Source: Segeticoccus rhizosphaerae
Lineage (GTDB): Bacteria; Actinomycetota; Actinomycetes; Actinomycetales; Dermatophilaceae
Direction: 5' to 3'
DNA: 54,593 nucleotides
NCBI RefSeq assembly: GCF_009192725.1
Contig: NZ_VOHR01000002.1
Span: 1-54,593, forward strand
Under the pieces are notes generated by a model, which saw only the letters and a list, made by a program, of their open reading frames with translations, ran no database searches and was not told where the DNA came from. Shown in pieces: positions 42,448 to 50,953 of the stretch (its first letter is position 1; each line of letters starts with the position of its first letter). A program made the translations under genes and the position numbers.

Positions 42448-42912
42448 ATGACACCTCATTTTGACTCCGACGGAATCTCCGCCACGGACGCCGGCGACTA
42501 CGGGCTGCTGCGGCCCCAGGAGAGCTGGGACGACGACGAGTTCGACGGCGACGACGTCGAAACCGGGTACTCACCCCCCGGCCGCGCCCGGGGCTCCCTC
42601 GACTGGGGAGTGACGGCGAGGGAGGCGGCCGGGCACGAGTCGCTCGACCAGCGCCTTGCCCGTGAGGTGCCCGACACCTCGCTGACCCAGGACGACGGTG
42701 ACGGCCTGGGCGACACCAGCGACACCGACGGTGAGCTGATCGACGATCAGGTCGGGGCGGCACGCGCCGGCCGTCTCTTGGCCCATGACGTCGACGACAA
42801 CGACGCTCGGTCGGACTATTGGGCCCACGACATCGGGATCGACGCAGCCGGTGCCTCCGCCGAGGAAGCGGCCGTGCACATCATCCGGGACGACCTCGAA
42901 CTCGAGGAGTAG
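42448..42912 (+). CDS. DUF5709-like acidic actinobacterial protein
   Basis: 154 residues, strongly acidic: SATDAGDYGLLRPQESWDDDEFDGDDVETGYSPP, LDWGVTAREAAGHESLDQRLAREVPD and the C-terminal GIDAAGASAEEAAVHIIRD. These are the usual landmarks of a small actinobacterial stress-associated family. No enzymatic motif. The RBS is GGGGAAC, about 10 bp upstream. Confidence 0.85.
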   Translation: MTPHFDSDGISATDAGDYGLLRPQESWDDDEFDGDDVETGYSPPGRARGSLDWGVTAREAAGHESLDQRLAREVPDTSLTQDDGDGLGDTSDTDGELIDDQVGAARAGRLLAHDVDDNDARSDYWAHDIGIDAAGASAEEAAVHIIRDDLELEE

Positions 42913-42979
42913 CCGCCCGCCCGCGGCCGGTACAGGAGGCGGGGCGACCGACGGATGACTCGGCCGGGGGAGTTGCGGG

Positions 42980-43801
42980 CTACAGGCTCGGCAGCCCGTG
43001 AACGAAACCTCGCTCAGCGAGGTGACGGCGAAGGTTCCGGCGGGCGTGGAACATCAGCTGGTAGATCGCATTGCGGTTGGACCCGAGCTGGGTGGCGAGC
43101 TGTTCGATCGACGCACCATGCACCACCACGCCGAGGAACACGTGACGCTGTCGCTCGGTCAGCGAGGTGTCCATGGCTGACATGACCGCCTGTTTCAAGG
43201 CGATCGCCTCGGCCTCGGCCTCCGGTGTGTTGGCGCGGGGGCAGGGCAGGCGGTCCCAGTCTTGCGAGTTCAACCCATGGACGAGGCTGCGGCGATTGTG
43301 CTGGCGGATCTTCACGCGAGCTTCGAACGTCACGAAACTTCGGGCCCACGTGGTGAACTTGCTGTCGCCGCGGAAGTCCGGGATGCGCCTCATGATGGAC
43401 ACGAGCGCATCCGCCGCCGCTTGGTGGGCCAAGTCGTCCCGTTCCGCGCCGGACAGTCGCGAAATGTCTGAGCGACGCCCGATCTCGCTGCGTGCAGCCC
43501 GCAGCAGATAGGTGTACAGGGCGTCCGCGGCGCGCTCTCGGGCGGGCCTTGGCTGGGTGAGCGCCGCCGTCCACCGCGCGTTGTCCCGCGTGCGCTCCTG
43601 GTCAACGCTCGAGGAGTCCTGCACGTCCCCGCAGGGCCGCGTGCTGTTCGTCCTTGCACGTCCGTGCTCGTCAGCCAATGTGCGGGCAGCGCCCGGGGCC
43701 TTCTGTTCAACTGGTCTATTCAGTCCAATTACGGCACCGTGACCTGACGGGGCTACGTGCTCGAACTTGGGGTGCGGAGCTACGAAGGTAAAGGACTGCA
43801 T
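42980..43801 (-). CDS. ECF-like RNA polymerase sigma factor
   Basis: 273 residues if started at ATG 43801; no convincing RBS is seen and the first 70 residues are poorly structured, so the true start may lie downstream. Region 2 contains YTYLLRAARSEIGRRSD, then LAHQAAADALVSIMRRIPDFRGDSKFTTWARSFVTFEARVKIRQH. Region 4 reads TSLTERQRHVFLGVVVHGASIEQLATQLGSNRNAIYQLMFHARRNLRRHLAERG. No anti-sigma gene is adjacent, unlike the pair at 6 kb. Confidence 0.85.
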   Translation of the reverse strand: MQSFTFVAPHPKFEHVAPSGHGAVIGLNRPVEQKAPGAARTLADEHGRARTNSTRPCGDVQDSSSVDQERTRDNARWTAALTQPRPARERAADALYTYLLRAARSEIGRRSDISRLSGAERDDLAHQAAADALVSIMRRIPDFRGDSKFTTWARSFVTFEARVKIRQHNRRSLVHGLNSQDWDRLPCPRANTPEAEAEAIALKQAVMSAMDTSLTERQRHVFLGVVVHGASIEQLATQLGSNRNAIYQLMFHARRNLRRHLAERGFVHGLPSL

Positions 43802-44084
43802 AGTCCAAAACTACTGGTTTGGTGGGCTGTGTCAACTCCGTGGATGGGCTCACATTGCGTTCTGTCGGAAGCCCGCCACGCCGGGGGCCCGCGCTGTCGC
43901 GCTGCGACATGTTTGGACCGAAAGGTTCAGTCCGTGCGGAGCGGGAAGCACCGCCTGCCGCCCCTCAAGGCGTCGTCCCGGTCACGCCGACGGTGATGTC
44001 GTGAGAGGTGACGCTGTCGACGGCCACCCTGGCGAACGGTGGTGTCCAGTCGGCATACCCGGTCATGGTCCGCCGCCGGGCAGG

Positions 44085-44393
44085 TCAGTCGGTGACGCGG
44101 CTCGGTGCCACGCCGTAGACCAGGTCGCGGTACTCGTGGTGCTTGCCCAGCCAGCTCCGCACGAAGGGGCACACCGCCAGGATCTTGCGCTGACCCTGGT
44201 CGCGGATGTCGTCCAGCGCTCCCTGCACCAGCGCACCGCCAACTCCTTGACCCTCGTAGGCGGGATCCACCTCGGTGTGCTCGATGATGATGATCGAGGT
44301 CGTGATCTGGTACACGCTGTAGCCGGCCACCGTCTCGCCGATGCGAGCCTCGTACCGGGACAGCGCCTTGTTGTCGACTACCGTCACATCCAT
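44085..44393 (-). CDS. GNAT-family N-acetyltransferase (YjdJ-like)
   Basis: 102 residues from ATG 44393, chosen for the GGAGGAG RBS just upstream. The short GCN5-related fold reads SRYEARIGETVAGYSVYQ, IIIEHTEVDPAYEGQGVGGALVQGALDDIRDQGQRKILAVCPFVRSWLGKH; the Q-G-V-G-G loop binds acetyl-CoA. Members modify small amines or act in tiny unknown roles. It stands alone on the minus strand. Confidence 0.9.
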   Translation of the reverse strand: MDVTVVDNKALSRYEARIGETVAGYSVYQITTSIIIIEHTEVDPAYEGQGVGGALVQGALDDIRDQGQRKILAVCPFVRSWLGKHHEYRDLVYGVAPSRVTD

Positions 44394-44780
44394 CGGGTCT
44401 CCTCCAACCGTTTTGACCGTCATCGTCGCGAGGCGCACCTGTCCAGCCATCCAATCCAGCTCAGCGGCAGGGCAGCCCGCCTCGTCCGCGGGGTTGGTGT
44501 TCGCCGGCCGGGCCATCTCTCCCCGGGTGCATCACCGTTCCATCCCTCCGCTGTAGTGGCACGTGTCACCTCCGTCAATGCCGGTGAATGCGGACCTCTC
44601 TTGGCTGACGGGCCCGGTAAGACGATCAGCACAGCGGGCACCAACGCCACGTCAGCCCACGAACCGCCCGCGACCTCAGCGTCTGGCGTGGGGCCGAGCC
44701 TCGACGGAGTCAGCAGGTCGGGGCACGTCGACGAGGGCGTCATGGCAAGTGGGACAGCACCGAGCAGCTGGAGGTCACCG
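44394..44780. other. 387-bp intergenic region
   Basis: Lies between the divergent GNAT and peroxiredoxin genes, so it should contain both promoters. The GNAT reading frame remains open for about 40 codons upstream of its chosen start. No inverted repeat, RNA gene or further coding sequence was recognised. Confidence 0.4.
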
Positions 44781-45265
44781 ATGTTGCCGAATGGTTCGCC
44801 GTTTCCGCAGTTGTCACTGCCGACGCCGGGAGGGGACGAGCTGGTGCTTCCCGCTGCGACGCAGGGAGGCTACGCCGTCGTGCTGGTGTACCGGGGCGCG
44901 TGGTGCCCGTACTGCGTGGGACAGCTGCGGTCTTTCGCCACCCGGCACGACCTGCTCATGGCTGAGAACATCACAACCGTTGCCTTGTCGGCCGACTCCC
45001 GCGCCACGGCACGGCAGACGGTGCAGGACCTGCACATCCCCTTCGCCGTCGGCTGCGAGGCCGACGTCCCGAAGGTCGCCAAGGCTCTCGAGTGCTACAC
45101 CGACCCCGACATGACGTTCTTCCAGTCCTCGGGCTTCGTGCTCGACACCGACGGCAACATCATGCTCTCGCTCTACTCCTCGGGCCCCATCGGCGGCTTG
45201 GGCCGGCCGACGTGTCGGGGTTCGTCAACAGACGTCGCGACAAGAACGGGGCCACAGCGTCATGA
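44781..45265 (+). pseudogene. AhpC/TSA-family peroxiredoxin, single-base frameshift near the 3' end
   Basis: ATG 44781 follows a GGAGGT RBS. The thioredoxin fold is clear: FPQLSLPTPGGDELVLP, VVLVYRGAWCPYCVGQLRSFATRH (peroxidatic Cys in WCPYC), TTVALSADSRATARQ and GFVLDTDGNIMLSLYSSGPIG. Near 45192 the frame is lost; one base later it resumes as ADVSGFVNRRRDKNGATAS and stops at TGA 45263-45265, overlapping the MFS start (ATGA). One added C in CATCGGC|GGCTTG would restore about 161 residues. The preserved coupling suggests a recent mutation or a sequence error. Confidence 0.82.
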
Positions 45266-46557
45266 GCATCCGAGCGCGCCAAGCTCCCGGCCCCTTGCGC
45301 ACGCCGACACCTGCCATGGACACGACCCGATCGACCGAGCGCCACCGGCTGGCGTTCGGTTCTGCGATCGCCGCCCTGGCGATCTCGTTCGCCGCCAACG
45401 CTGCCCCGGTGCCCCTGTACAACATCTACCGGAGTCAGGACGGCCTCACCAACGAGGGAGTGTCGCTGGCCGTCGTCGCGTACTCCTTGGGCACCATCGC
45501 GGCACTCCTGCTGCTGGGGCGCCTGTCGAACCACTGGGGCAGACGACACACCGCCATCGCAAGCCTGGTCCTTGTCGTGCTTGGCTGCCTGATGCTGCTG
45601 GATGTACACCAGTTGGGCACGCTCGTCGCCGCTCGGCTGCTGATGGGCGTGGGCTCCGGCATCGCGAGCACCGGAGTGACCGCATACATCGTCGACACGG
45701 CACCGGCGCGGCCCGCGTGGCTGGCTTCGGTCGCCTCCAGCCAAGGACCCATGTTCGGCCTTGCCGTCGGCGCAGTCGGCTCAGGCGCCCTCGTCGAGTT
45801 CGGTCCCTGGCCGCGCGGGCTGGTCTACGTCGTCATCAGCGCCCTGCTCGTCGTGGTTGCTGGGCTCATCGCGGTCAGCCCCGAGACCGTGAACCCGACG
45901 GTGGGCTGGCGGTCTCTGCGGCCTCGGGTGCGCCTGCCCGCCCGGGTCACCCACCTGGTTCCCGCGGCGTCGGCCGTGTTCTTGGCCACCTGGGCGATGG
46001 GGTCGTTCTACCAGGCACTGGTGCCCGCCGTCGTGGAAGACCAGCTGCACACCGCAAGCCCGCTCGCGCTCGGCCTGGTGTTCGCCTCGTACATGGCGTC
46101 CAGCGCGTTCGGTGCCCCGCTCGCAGGGCGCTTCGCACCGGCGAACGCGCAGCGCATCGGCATGCTCGCGTTCCTGGTGGCCATCGCCGGCATCATCACG
46201 GCCATCTCCTTCGGCCGGCTGCTCCTGTTTATCGCCGCTACCGTCCTCGCCGGAACCAGCCAAGGGGTCGCGATCAGCGCCACGGTCCGCGGGCTCCTGT
46301 TCGGCAGCACGGTGCCGGACCGAGCCCCCATCTTCAGCATCATCTACCTGCTGTCCTACAGCGGCGCAGCCTTCCCGAGCCTCGTTGCCGGCGGGCTCAC
46401 CGGCATCGTGTCATTGCCGACGATCGCACTCGGGTACGGCGGCCTCACCCTCGCCGCCACCGCCTTCACTGTCGTCGCGGCACGCGCGCCCGGCATGACC
46501 GAGCAGGCCCAAAAGGGGCGCTCTGAGTCGTTCGGGCACCGAGAAACGACGCTGTGA
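45262..46557 (+). CDS. MFS transporter
   Basis: 431 residues with about twelve transmembrane segments. Loop 2-3 reads LGRLSNHWGRRHTAIA, and the segment MGVGSGIASTGVTAYIVD is typical of efflux carriers. The N-terminal 28 residues are polar, and a later in-frame ATG near 45316 is a possible start. It is coupled to the frameshifted peroxiredoxin (ATGA), suggesting export of a reactive compound or its product. Confidence 0.88.
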   Translation: MSIRARQAPGPLRTPTPAMDTTRSTERHRLAFGSAIAALAISFAANAAPVPLYNIYRSQDGLTNEGVSLAVVAYSLGTIAALLLLGRLSNHWGRRHTAIASLVLVVLGCLMLLDVHQLGTLVAARLLMGVGSGIASTGVTAYIVDTAPARPAWLASVASSQGPMFGLAVGAVGSGALVEFGPWPRGLVYVVISALLVVVAGLIAVSPETVNPTVGWRSLRPRVRLPARVTHLVPAASAVFLATWAMGSFYQALVPAVVEDQLHTASPLALGLVFASYMASSAFGAPLAGRFAPANAQRIGMLAFLVAIAGIITAISFGRLLLFIAATVLAGTSQGVAISATVRGLLFGSTVPDRAPIFSIIYLLSYSGAAFPSLVAGGLTGIVSLPTIALGYGGLTLAATAFTVVAARAPGMTEQAQKGRSESFGHRETTL

Positions 46558-46716
46558 GAAACGCCAACGGCACCCTGGGGCGACGTTCACTTGGCCACGT
46601 GAACACCATCCACGGCGCGACACTGGAGGAGACCATCCTCGGCGTTCTCCTAAGCGCTGACCTTCTCGAAGCACCAACTCACAACAAGAGGCACCTACCA
46701 AAAGGAGATGAGTTCC

Positions 46717-47634
46717 ATGAAGGCGATCGTGGTGAACGACCAGGCTGCTGGGTTGGCCGGGATGACGCTGACTGAACGACCCGAGCCGCCGGCGGCCATC
46801 AACGATGTCATCGTCCAGGTGCATGCGTCGGGGTTCTTGCCGACGGAGATGGAGTGGCCTTCCACGTGGACCGACCGTGCAGGCCGTGACCGGGCGCCCT
46901 CCATCCCCGGGCACGAGATGGCTGGGCTGGTGACTGCGCTCGGCTACGGGACGACGGGGCTGACGCTGGGACAGCGGGTGTTCGGGATCACCGACTGGCA
47001 CCGTGACGGGACCCTCGCCGAGTCTGTCGCCGTCGAGGCCCGCAACCTCGCCCCGCTGCCGGGCGACGTGGACGTCACGGTCGGCGCGAGCCTTCCCATT
47101 TCTGGCCTGACCGCCTGGCAGGGGTTGTTCGACCACGGGCGCCTGCAGGCCGGCCGGAGCGTCTTGGCTCACGGCGCCGCGGGCGCGGTCGGGACGATGG
47201 TCACCCAGCTCGCACGCGAGTTCGGCGCCTACGTCATCGGCACCGGTCGTGCTGGTGACCGGCAGAAGGTGCTCGACTACGGAGCTCACGAGTTCGTCGA
47301 CCTGGAAAACGATGCGATCGAGGACGTCGGCGGGGTCGACCTGGTCTTCGACCTCATCGGCGGCGATGTCCAGAAGCAGTCCGCCGACATCATTCGGCCC
47401 GGCGGAGTGTTGGTGTCGGTTGTCGGTCCGGTCGAGGCGCGCCCGGCCGACGGACGCGCAGTCGACTTCGTCGTCGAGTCCGTCCCTGCCCAGCTGCGTG
47501 AGATCGCCCAGCGCGTGAGGGACGGACGGATCCGCACGAACATCGGCCAGGTCGTGCCCATCAGCGAGGCTGTCACAGCGGTCAACTCGACCGACCGGCG
47601 CAGGGGCAAGCTGGTCATCGCCATGACCGACTGA
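46717..47634 (+). CDS. Zinc-independent MDR-type NADP quinone/alkene oxidoreductase
   Basis: About 305 residues. ATG 46717 is preferred over 46708 because the AAAAGGAG RBS is correctly spaced for it. GroES-like domain: DVIVQVHASGFLPTEMEW, APSIPGHEMAGLV. Rossmann motif: SVLAHGAAGAVGTMVTQLAREFGAYVIGT. There is no cysteine cluster for structural zinc, so it belongs to the quinone oxidoreductase (QOR)-like medium-chain reductases, which reduce quinones or activated alkenes. Confidence 0.9.
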   Translation: MKAIVVNDQAAGLAGMTLTERPEPPAAINDVIVQVHASGFLPTEMEWPSTWTDRAGRDRAPSIPGHEMAGLVTALGYGTTGLTLGQRVFGITDWHRDGTLAESVAVEARNLAPLPGDVDVTVGASLPISGLTAWQGLFDHGRLQAGRSVLAHGAAGAVGTMVTQLAREFGAYVIGTGRAGDRQKVLDYGAHEFVDLENDAIEDVGGVDLVFDLIGGDVQKQSADIIRPGGVLVSVVGPVEARPADGRAVDFVVESVPAQLREIAQRVRDGRIRTNIGQVVPISEAVTAVNSTDRRRGKLVIAMTD

Positions 47635-47734
47635 AGCGAAGGGTCGATCCACCGGCGGCAGCACCCGATGGCCCGAAGTGACGTTGTTCCACGATTCTGA
47701 GGACGTGGTCGCGTGGCGGTTCTACCGTTGTGGG

Positions 47735-48763
47735 GTGACCGGTCTGAACGCTGATCTGGTTCTCGAGGGTGGCGGTGTCAAGGGCATTGCCCTCGTCGGG
47801 GCCATCAGCATGCTTGCCGAACGCGGCTATCAGTTCCAGAAGGTGGCGGGCACCTCGGCCGGGGCGATCGTCGGGGCGTTGGTGGCTGCCGGCCTTCCCG
47901 CCGCCGAACTCGAGGAGACGATGCGCTCCTTGGACTACGAGAGCTTCCGGGACGAGAGCCCACTGGACCGGCTGGGTCCGCTGGGGAAGGCCACCTCATT
48001 GCTGCTGGAGTCCGGGATCTATGAGGGGGAGTACCTGCGAGCTTGGCTGGGTGACACGCTGGCGGCTCATGGGGTGCGCACGTTTGCCGACCTGCTCCTT
48101 GAGGACCCTGGAAGCGACCTGCCGGCCGAACGGGCCTACCGGTTGGTGATCATGGCCTCCGACCTGTCCCACCGCCGGTTGCGCCGGCTGCCGTGGGACT
48201 ACCCGATCTTCGGCATGCCGTGTTCGGACGTCCCGGTCGTGGACGCGGTTCGGGCATCGATGTCCATCCCGTTCTTCTACGAACCGGTCAAGCTGCGCGA
48301 CGAGACGACCGGTGAGGACACGTGGCTGGTCGATGGCGGGATGCTGTCGAACTTCCCTGTCGATGTTTTCGACCGCACCGATGGTGTGCCGCCGCGGTGG
48401 CCGACGTTCGGCATCAAGCTGTCGGCACGTGCCAACGCCTTGGCGCAGCAGGAACCGCCGGTGCGTGGGGCGGTCAGCATGACGCGGGCGATGGTCTCGA
48501 CGATGACCGGGTTCTTCGACCACCTGCACCTGGACGAGCCGAGCACCCTGGCGCGGACGATCTTCGTGGACACGCTCGGAGTGCGCTCCACCGACTTCTC
48601 CCTCGACCATGACACCCAGCAAGCGCTGTTTGCCTCGGGCCAGGACGCAGCCCGCACGTTCCTGGACGGCGATGACAGCCAGCCGGGCTGGGACTTCGCA
48701 CGATACGTCGCGACCTACCGTTCTCCAGACACAGCAGCCGCCGGGCTAGCTGATGCGCCCTGA
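47735..48763 (+). CDS. Patatin-like phospholipase
   Basis: About 342 residues from GTG 47735 (a GTG at 47678 is an alternative; neither has a strong RBS). The oxyanion motif is LVLEGGGVKGIALVGA, the nucleophile elbow VAGTSAGAIVGALVAAG and the catalytic dyad Asp in WLVDGGMLSNFPVDVF. SMSIPFFYEPVKL precedes the Asp as usual. It hydrolyses lipids with a Ser-Asp dyad and has no signal peptide. The 3' end overlaps the convergent TetR gene by 18 bp. Confidence 0.92.
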   Translation: MTGLNADLVLEGGGVKGIALVGAISMLAERGYQFQKVAGTSAGAIVGALVAAGLPAAELEETMRSLDYESFRDESPLDRLGPLGKATSLLLESGIYEGEYLRAWLGDTLAAHGVRTFADLLLEDPGSDLPAERAYRLVIMASDLSHRRLRRLPWDYPIFGMPCSDVPVVDAVRASMSIPFFYEPVKLRDETTGEDTWLVDGGMLSNFPVDVFDRTDGVPPRWPTFGIKLSARANALAQQEPPVRGAVSMTRAMVSTMTGFFDHLHLDEPSTLARTIFVDTLGVRSTDFSLDHDTQQALFASGQDAARTFLDGDDSQPGWDFARYVATYRSPDTAAAGLADAP

Positions 48764-49366
48764 CGCTTGCTCCCGTCGCTGGTCATCGCAGGCTGTCGCG
48801 GGGATGGCGTTGTCGATGAGGGCGGAGGCGATGGCGGCGGCGGTGGGAAAGGCGTCGGCGTCGAGGACCCGGGTGCGGGCCGCGGCCCCGTCGATGAGTA
48901 GCGCGAGCTGCTCGCCGAGCCGTTCAGGGTCGGCAGCGCCGGCTTCGCGGGCGGTGTCGGCGAGCCGCGTGGCGACGGCTTTCTTGTAGTCGCGCGCGTA
49001 CTGGGACGCAGGGTGCTGGGGGTCGTGGAGTTCGACGACGGCGGCGATGTAGGGGCACAGTGGAGTGGCGCGCGGGATGTCGAAGGCGGCGAGGAGCCGT
49101 TCGCGGGGTGTGAGGTCGGTGCGGTCGAACACGCCGGACAGAACGGAGGGGTCGAACCGGCGCAGGTACTCGGCGACGAGTTCATCCTTGCCGGTGAAGT
49201 GCTGGTAGGCCGTGCGCTTGGACACCTGGGCCTCCGCGCAAAGCTGATCCATGCCGGTGCGGTTGATGCCCTGCTCGCGGAACAGCTGCTGGGACGCGCT
49301 GAGGATGCGCTCGCGGGCGCCTCGACCGCGGCGGCGGCCCTTGGGCCCCTTCTCCAACTCCGTCAT
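48746..49366 (-). CDS. TetR-family regulator
   Basis: 206 residues. A basic N-terminus precedes the HTH: RILSASQQLFREQGINRTGMDQLCAEAQVSKRTAYQHFTGKDELVAEYL. The ligand domain includes CPYIAAVVELHDPQHPASQYARDYKKAV. A perfect inverted repeat lies 11 bp upstream of the start, suggesting autoregulation and control of the divergent F420/NADP oxidoreductase gene. Confidence 0.92.
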   Translation of the reverse strand: MTELEKGPKGRRRGRGARERILSASQQLFREQGINRTGMDQLCAEAQVSKRTAYQHFTGKDELVAEYLRRFDPSVLSGVFDRTDLTPRERLLAAFDIPRATPLCPYIAAVVELHDPQHPASQYARDYKKAVATRLADTAREAGAADPERLGEQLALLIDGAAARTRVLDADAFPTAAAIASALIDNAIPATACDDQRREQASGRIS

Positions 49367-49376
49367 GACTGCATGC

Positions 49377-49391
49377 TACCCCAAGTGGGTA
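49377..49391. promoter_or_regulatory. Inverted repeat TACCC-N5-GGGTA, likely TetR operator
   Basis: Perfect 5-bp arms in the 168-bp gap between the divergent TetR and oxidoreductase genes, just upstream of the TetR start. Length and symmetry suit a TetR dimer site. Confidence 0.5.
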
Positions 49392-49534
49392 ACGATCGGT
49401 GTACATAGCTTGCGCCCCGGCCCTCCAAGCGATAGCGTAAGCACACAGAGCGGTTTACATAAAGTTCAGAGCTCATCACCTGCGCCACGGCCGCCAGCCA
49501 AACCGCACAACCCACAACCCGGACAGGACATCTC

Positions 49535-50158
49535 ATGAGCAACATCAGCATCATCGGCACGGGGAACATGGCCCGCACCATCGGCGCACTGGCGGTGGCA
49601 GGCGGCAACACCGTTGAAGTCATGGGCCGCGATCAGTCCAAGGCTGCTGGCCTGGCCAAGGTTCTCGGCGGCGGCGCCACGACGGGAGAGTGGGGCACCG
49701 CCCCGCGCGGGGACATCGTCATCGTGGCCTTGTTGTCCGACGGTGTCGTGCCGGTCGTTGCCCACTACGGAGACGCTCTTGCGGGCAAGGTAATCGTCGA
49801 CATCAGCAATCCATTCAATGCCACGTTCGACGGGCTGGCCCACCGTGAGCAGACCTCAATCGCGCAGGAAGCCGCCAAGGCGGCCCCGGCCAGCGCCAGC
49901 GTGGTGAAGGCCTTCAACACCATCTTTCGTCAGGTCCTCGAGAAGGGTCAGCCCGATGTCTTCCTCGCCGGCGACGATGCGCAGGCCAAGGCAAGTGTGG
50001 AGACGTTCATCGAGAGCCTCGGACTGCGCCCGCTGGACGTCGGCGGCCTGAAGATGGCGCACTGGCTGGAAGGAGCGGGCGTGCTCACGGTGGGCCTCGC
50101 CAACAATGGAGTGGGGAACTTTGACTTCGCCCTCAGCATCACTCAACTGCCCGCCTGA
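49535..50158 (+). CDS. NADPH-dependent F420 reductase-like NAD(P)-binding protein
   Basis: 207 residues. The dinucleotide motif at the extreme N-terminus is SIIGTGNMARTIGALAVAGG, followed by VEVMGRDQSK. GDIVIVALLSDGVVPVV, KVIVDISNPFNATFDG and SVVKAFNTIFRQVLEKG match the F420H2:NADP oxidoreductase (Fno) family; many actinobacterial members are not true F420 enzymes. It is probably regulated by the divergent TetR protein. Confidence 0.88.
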   Translation: MSNISIIGTGNMARTIGALAVAGGNTVEVMGRDQSKAAGLAKVLGGGATTGEWGTAPRGDIVIVALLSDGVVPVVAHYGDALAGKVIVDISNPFNATFDGLAHREQTSIAQEAAKAAPASASVVKAFNTIFRQVLEKGQPDVFLAGDDAQAKASVETFIESLGLRPLDVGGLKMAHWLEGAGVLTVGLANNGVGNFDFALSITQLPA

Positions 50159-50173
50159 GTAGACGGGTCCCCG

Positions 50174-50599
50174 CTACACGCCTTCGGCCCTCGGGGTGGC
50201 GAGAAGCGCGCTGATGTCGTGGTGGTTCAAGTAGAGGAGAACGCGGTATCCGTCCGGACCGGATCTCACCAGAAGGGTCGAGGAAAGCTCGACGGTCCCG
50301 CTGTCACGCTCCGCAGCCCATTCTCCCGCCACCAGAACGTGCTGGTCGTCCAGACGCAGCTGGCGCGCGTCCCGACGCCGCACGTCCCGCACACCCGCAT
50401 CGGCGAACATCGTGCGGCGAGCAGGCAGCGAGGCAGCGAACTGCTCAGCTGTTATCGCCACCGCGTAGCGTGGATCCAGAGCCAGGAAGGTGGGGGCGAA
50501 GAGCTCGCCCGGGCGGCCGTCGGGGTCACCAGCGCGGGCGTCGAAGTCATCCAGGAACGCGCTGATGGCAGGTTCGAGGCCAGTCCAGCGATTGCTCAT
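50174..50599 (-). CDS. NTF2-like/SnoaL-type protein (DUF4440-like)
   Basis: 141 residues with an NTF2-like cone: AISAFLDDFDARAG, GELFAPTFLALDP, HVLVAGEWAAERDSGTVELSSTLLVRSGPDGYRVLLYLNHHD. Such proteins are often small isomerase-like or unassigned enzymes. The ATG overlaps the stop of a MarR fragment (ATGA), suggesting it was once regulated and co-transcribed with an intact MarR gene. Confidence 0.8.
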   Translation of the reverse strand: MSNRWTGLEPAISAFLDDFDARAGDPDGRPGELFAPTFLALDPRYAVAITAEQFAASLPARRTMFADAGVRDVRRRDARQLRLDDQHVLVAGEWAAERDSGTVELSSTLLVRSGPDGYRVLLYLNHHDISALLATPRAEGV

Positions 50600-50706
50600 A
50601 GCTCGGTCGCAATCCTTTCTAGCAGCGGAACCGCGGCTGCCAACCGCTTCCGTTCGGCTTCGGTCAGCGCGACGAGGACTGCTTCGATCCGTACCCTAAC
50701 CAAGCT
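50596..50706 (-). pseudogene. MarR-family regulator, C-terminal stub
   Basis: The last 34 codons read VRVRIEAVLVALTEAERKRL then AAAVPLLERIATEL, the C-terminal dimerisation helix of MarR proteins (ALTEAERxRLAAALPxLERL). No winged HTH is found upstream in any frame, only low-complexity sequence. The stub retains its overlap with the NTF2-like gene. Confidence 0.65.
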
Positions 50707-50953
50707 GAGTTTGGCACAGGAGCACGACGATCGAGATCGACAGCCGGCCACGGGGCCAGGGCACCGAGCTTCGATTTCGGCATGCTGGCCTGACACCCCA
50801 GCTGGCTTGCTGGGACGACTGAGTGGCCGCGTGGAACCACTTCCTGTCCAGCATCGAGCTCCTCACCAGGACTGGCAGGGGCACGCCATGCGGGTCCTGA
50901 GCTCTTCGTCTGCCAGGACGAGGCCGGCTCCTGCTCGTCGGAGGGGACCGACG

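Noticed and set aside
43767-46526. A 919-codon plus-strand open frame
   Set aside because: It includes the peroxiredoxin frame but continues out of frame through the MFS transporter gene after the frameshift; the flanking parts are low-complexity Arg/Pro/Gly sequence typical of GC-rich shadow frames.
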